This document shows positions 7,567-9,454 of a stretch of DNA of 9,454 bases, piece after piece (positions within the stretch are counted from its first letter, which is position 1; every line of letters begins with the position of its first letter). Made by a program: the position numbers and the translations under genes. This stretch comes from Phelpsiimicrobium sp043802125 (GTDB lineage: Bacteria; Omnitrophota; Gorgyraeia; Velamenicoccales; Velamenicoccaceae). The notes below the pieces were generated by a model. It ran no database searches and was not told the origin of the DNA. It was given only the letters and a program-made list of their open reading frames with translations. The stretch is from NCBI GenBank assembly GCA_043802125.1, contig JAZDLG010000053.1:1-9454 (forward strand), read 5' to 3'.

Positions 7567-7645
7567 GATCCCGAGCCCGAGATCCCGAGGTCCGACCTCG
7601 GCAATCGGGGCCGAGGTCCGACCTCGGCCATATTCGGCCTCGGCC
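7567..7645. repeat. Cluster of GC-rich palindromic repeats (REP-like)
   Basis: Right after glnS, the 17-bp palindrome CCGAGGTCCGACCTCGG occurs twice, at 7585-7601 and 7611-7627. Each copy can fold into a hairpin with a CCG loop. The second extends to a perfect 9-bp stem (GGCCGAGGT 7609-7617 with ACCTCGGCC 7621-7629). GATCCCGAG occurs at 7567-7575 and 7581-7589, and CCTCGGCC recurs at 7638-7645. No T-run follows, so this is not a standard intrinsic terminator. It may act as an mRNA 3'-end stabiliser or be a dispersed REP-like element. Confidence 0.8.
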
Positions 7646-7654
7646 AAGAGTTTG

Positions 7655-7681
7655 TCCCGCCTTCGCAGAAAAACGGCGGGA
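7655..7681. repeat. GC-rich inverted repeat (hairpin)
   Basis: CCCGCC (7656-7661) pairs with GGCGGG (7675-7680), extended by T7655-A7681, around a 13-nt loop. The sequence after the stem (ATGTCACTGG) lacks a T-tract, so termination is not supported on the + strand. It could contribute to the 3' end of the glnS transcript or belong to the same repeat cluster. Confidence 0.5.
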
Positions 7682-7700
7682 TGTCACTGGATGGGCAAGC

Positions 7701-7722
7701 CCGTTGGTTTTCCGTTGGTTTT
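7701..7722. repeat. 11-bp tandem duplication just upstream of the -35 box
   Basis: CCGTTGGTTTT is repeated exactly, head to tail (7701-7711 and 7712-7722), ending four bases before the TTGACA box. The position could suit an activator or repressor site, or a UP-like element because of the T-tracts. No known operator is recognised. Confidence 0.75.
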
Positions 7723-7726
7723 CCAT

Positions 7727-7754
7727 TTGACAAAAGACAAGGATGTGGTATAAT
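7727..7754 (+). promoter_or_regulatory. Consensus sigma-70 promoter of the mini-protein/helicase operon
   Basis: TTGACA (7727-7732) and TATAAT (7749-7754) are both perfect matches to the housekeeping consensus, separated by 16 nt. Transcription should start near 7760-7762. This is the strongest promoter in the window and faces the structured leader and the DEAD-box helicase. Such a strong promoter implies that expression is limited at a later step, in the leader or at initiation. Confidence 0.9.
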
Positions 7755-7760
7755 TAAAAC

Positions 7761-7936
7761 CGTACAAAAGATTAGAAATCTTTAAGCCGTAAAGGAAGAC
7801 AACTAACCTTTGCGGCATTTTTGTCACAGCAAGTGACACACCCGCGCAATCGCCCCAGAAAGGGGCGCACTTGGCAATCATTTGTGCCAAGGTGCCGCTT
7901 AGCGCGGGGTGTTGTCAAATCTAAACTGGAGGGGTT
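7761..7936 (+). promoter_or_regulatory. Structured 5' leader RNA of the helicase operon
   Basis: About 175 nt lie between the predicted transcription start and the first coding region, with strong folding potential. Hairpin A pairs AAAGAT 7767-7772 with ATCTTT 7778-7783. Hairpin B pairs GCCGTAAAGG 7786-7795 with CCTTTGCGGC 7807-7816. Hairpin C pairs TGTCAC 7822-7827 with GTGACA 7833-7838. A closing stem (7838-7847 with 7902-7912, one bulged G) encloses CGCCCC/GGGGCG (7851-7867) and CTTGGCA/TGCCAAG (7870-7891). The Shine-Dalgarno GGAGG (7928-7932) is single-stranded in this fold. It matches no riboswitch class I know. Long structured leaders are typical of cold-shock and RNA-helicase genes, so temperature or feedback control is the leading guess. 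Confidence 0.65.
7786..7822 (+). terminator. Terminator-like hairpin inside the leader (possible attenuator)
   Basis: A 10-bp stem (GCCGTAAAGG/CCTTTGCGGC, one G-T pair, 11-nt loop) is followed directly by A and five T residues (7818-7822). It lies only about 25 nt after the predicted start of transcription. The T-run is short and also forms part of the next hairpin, so termination would be partial or conditional. Confidence 0.4.
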
Positions 7937-8089
7937 ATCAAAAAAGTAAAGACTTCATCTAAGGGAAGAAAGTGCAAGTTCCCGCACTGTAAACACATCT
8001 TAAGCATTTACAATCATGAGACGTACTGTCATGTCCATCTTGGCCGCGTGCCTCCGGAGCATAAACTTGAAGTGGCCGGCGTATCATGA
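7937..8089 (+). CDS. 50-aa zinc-binding mini-protein with apparent AUC start
   Basis: The frame is open from the in-frame TAA at 7922-7924 to TGA 8087-8089. Its product carries C13-x4-C18 and C31-x2-H34 in the block CKFPHCKHILSIYNHETYCH (13-32), a convincing one-zinc site. The N-terminus is Lys-rich. No ATG, GTG or TTG occurs in frame before the Cys block. The best start is ATC at 7937, four bases after GGAGG (7928-7932), giving an (M)KKVKTSSKGRK beginning. AUU or AUC starts are rare but known, for example AUU in E. coli infC, where initiation is tied to IF3. The stop overlaps the helicase start (ATGA, 8086-8089), so the two are probably translated together. A nucleic-acid-binding partner of the helicase is plausible. 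Alternatives are a sequence error at the start codon or a decayed gene; the intact coupling argues against decay. Confidence 0.7.
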   Translation: MKKVKTSSKGRKCKFPHCKHILSIYNHETYCHVHLGRVPPEHKLEVAGVS

Positions 8090-9348
8090 TGCAAAAACCA
8101 AATAATATTAATAATAGCATTGCGCCCGAGCGTCTTTCGGAGAGCAAGGATTTTTTTGGCCTGGGTATCGCGCCGAAGATCCTTGAGATACTCGGACAGC
8201 TGAAATTCAAGGTCCCGACGCCGATACAGCTAAAGACCATACCCTTGGCCATTGAAGGCAAAGATATCATCGGCATAGCCCAGACCGGCACCGGCAAGAC
8301 CCACGCTTTTGCTATTCCGATGGTCCAGCGCCTTGTGCCCATAAAAGGCATCGGCCTTGTGCTTGCGCCTACACGGGAACTCGCTATCCAAATAGACGAG
8401 GCTTTTGCCCATATCGCTCGGCCGTTCGGCATGAAGACGGCTTGTCTTATAGGCGGCGCTCCGATGCCGCCCCAGATACAAGCGCTGCGTAAAAACCCCC
8501 GCGTGGTCATTGCAACACCGGGCAGGCTCTTAGACCACATGCGGCAGTGGAATATTATCTTAGATGATACTCGTATCCTCGTACTTGACGAAGCAGACCG
8601 CATGCTGGACATGGGGTTTGCCCCGCAGATAGAGAAGATCTTGCGATACGTGCCTAAAGACAGGCAGACCATGCTTTTCTCGGCCACAATACCTAAAGAG
8701 ATTATACAGATGGCTGCCCAGCACATGAAGCTGCCTCTTTGCGTAGAGATAGCCCCTTCGGGCACGGCAGCCGAACACGTCACGCACGAATTGTTTATAG
8801 TCAAAAGGGACGCCAAGATGCGGCTTTTAAGTAAGCTGCTGCCGCAATATCACGGTTCGATCCTTTTGTTTTCGCGCACCAAACATAACGCGGGCAAGAT
8901 AGCGCGTTCCATAAGAGACCTTGGCTACAGGGCGATGGAGATGCATTCCGACCGCTCTTTAAACCAGCGCAGAGAAGCGCTGGAAGGCTTTAAAGCAGGT
9001 AAATATAAGATCTTAGTCGCCACTGACATCGCCGCCCGAGGCATAGATGTCATAGGCATTGAACTCGTCATCAATTACGACCTCCCTGAAGACGCGCAAA
9101 ATTACGTGCATCGTATAGGCCGTACAGGCAGGGCAGGGCATAAAGGGCACGCGATATCGTTTGCCTCGCCCGACCAGAGCAAGGAGGTCCGTGATATAGA
9201 AAAACTTATCAGGGTGCATTTGCCTATAGGGCGGCACCCTGAATTTCCCAGCGAACAGTTCGCTGCATCCTCCTCCGAGCATAAGCCTCAAGCCAGGCCT
9301 TTTAAACGCAACTTCGCGCAAAGACGCCAGAGATACCGCCATTCATGA
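8086..9348 (+). CDS. DEAD-box ATP-dependent RNA helicase (RhlE/DeaD-like)
   Basis: A 420-residue superfamily-2 helicase that unwinds RNA duplexes using ATP; such proteins serve ribosome assembly, mRNA decay and cold adaptation. Motifs in order are: Q motif with Phe23/24 and PTPIQ (44-48), motif I AQTGTGKT (65-72), Ia PTRELA (95-100), GG (123-124), Ib TPGR (144-147), II DEAD (168-171), III SAT (199-201), IV LLFSRT (260-265), V ATDIAARGID (312-321) and VI HRIGRTGRAG (342-351). The short basic tail (about 400-420, Arg/Lys-rich) resembles RhlE-type RNA-binding extensions; there is no DbpA- or CsdA-type C-terminal domain. ATG 8086 overlaps the preceding stop; a second ATG follows immediately at 8089. 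The operon has a consensus promoter and a structured leader, suggesting control at the RNA level. Confidence 0.97.
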   Translation: MMQKPNNINNSIAPERLSESKDFFGLGIAPKILEILGQLKFKVPTPIQLKTIPLAIEGKDIIGIAQTGTGKTHAFAIPMVQRLVPIKGIGLVLAPTRELAIQIDEAFAHIARPFGMKTACLIGGAPMPPQIQALRKNPRVVIATPGRLLDHMRQWNIILDDTRILVLDEADRMLDMGFAPQIEKILRYVPKDRQTMLFSATIPKEIIQMAAQHMKLPLCVEIAPSGTAAEHVTHELFIVKRDAKMRLLSKLLPQYHGSILLFSRTKHNAGKIARSIRDLGYRAMEMHSDRSLNQRREALEGFKAGKYKILVATDIAARGIDVIGIELVINYDLPEDAQNYVHRIGRTGRAGHKGHAISFASPDQSKEVRDIEKLIRVHLPIGRHPEFPSEQFAASSSEHKPQARPFKRNFAQRRQRYRHS

Positions 9349-9454
9349 AACCAAGCGTTGATACGCAAAGGTGGCGAGATTATTTCGGATACGATGTCAA
9401 TCAGGCAGCTTCTGAATTTTGCGATCAGCCGCAGGAAGAAGCCGCTCTGATCGC
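9345..9454 (+). CDS. 5' end of an unidentified gene (partial)
   Basis: An ATG at 9345 overlaps the helicase stop as ATGA and opens a frame that stays open to the right edge (36 complete codons). The visible start is MKPSVDTQRWRDYFGYDVNQ, followed by an acidic, Ala/Gln-rich segment; no signal peptide or known motif is seen. Translational coupling and ordinary codon use support a real gene co-transcribed with the helicase. The family cannot be named from this fragment. Confidence 0.6.
   Translation, partial: MKPSVDTQRWRDYFGYDVNQAASEFCDQPQEEAALI

Noticed and set aside
7585..7627. CRISPR-like repeat array
   Set aside because: There are only two short palindromic copies 26 nt apart, with no uniform spacers and no cas genes nearby.
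7585..7680. Intrinsic terminator for glnS
   Set aside because: The hairpins are strong, but none is followed by a T-run on the + strand, so they are called repeats or hairpins instead.
7445..7890. Minus-strand open frames across the glnS 3' end, the palindrome cluster and the leader
   Set aside because: They run antisense to glnS or through palindromes and the promoter, show low-complexity composition and have no recognisable domain or ribosome-binding site.
7761..7936. 6S RNA or a known riboswitch class
   Set aside because: The fold is a string of separate hairpins plus one closed multi-helix domain, without the long rod and central bubble of 6S RNA. None of the riboswitch consensus motifs I compared from memory (TPP, FMN, cobalamin, SAM, c-di-GMP, preQ1 and others) is visible.
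7833..7949. A GTG-started frame of 38 basic residues running through the leader RNA
   Set aside because: It has no Shine-Dalgarno or ATG. Its bases are accounted for by paired helices, and its arginine richness reflects the GC-rich stems. It overlaps the ribosome-binding site of the better-supported mini-protein.
7959..8816. A long (285-codon) minus-strand frame opposite the helicase
   Set aside because: The + strand encodes a complete set of DEAD-box motifs here. The minus-strand product is a Ser/Met/Ile-rich mirror of that coding sequence with no family features.

Overview
This 9.45-kb window is densely packed and every gene lies on the + strand. It reads as ordinary chromosomal DNA of a Gram-negative (diderm) bacterium. 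Four things suggest this: a lipoprotein signal directly after gltX, an FtsX/MacB-type ABC exporter, a GlnRS with its own tRNA-Gln, and moderate GC with uniform codon use. The gene order and the tiny entericidin-like protein recall uncultivated groups such as Omnitrophota, but that placement is an impression from memory, not a result.

Region 1 (1-1470) holds the tail of an unidentified gene, then gltX (glutamyl-tRNA synthetase, unusually short), then a 48-residue lipoprotein. Each joins the next by an ATGA stop/start overlap.

Region 2 (1535-7559) starts with a tRNA-Gln(CUG) gene and ends with glnS, the synthetase that charges it. Between them sit five tightly coupled genes: a peptidase-U32-like protein with a Cys triad, a SAM methyltransferase, an alpha/beta hydrolase, an FtsX-family permease and its ABC ATPase. 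The enzyme trio plus exporter looks like a small make-modify-export or envelope-maintenance cassette of unknown substrate. No sequence feature ties its chemistry to tRNA.

Region 3 (7560-7936) is non-coding but rich in structure. It contains a cluster of CCGAGGTCCGACCTCGG palindromes, a GC hairpin, an 11-bp tandem duplication, a perfect TTGACA-16-TATAAT promoter, and a leader of about 175 nt that can fold into three hairpins and a multi-helix domain.

Region 4 (7937-9454) is the operon driven by that promoter. It encodes a 50-residue zinc-binding mini-protein that appears to start at a non-canonical AUC codon behind a strong Shine-Dalgarno sequence, then a DEAD-box RNA helicase, then the beginning of an unidentified gene, all joined by ATGA overlaps.

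The parts most worth a second look are the structured leader with its AUC-initiated mini-protein ahead of the RNA helicase, the cassette bracketed by tRNA-Gln and glnS, and the GluRS that lacks the usual zinc-type insertion.
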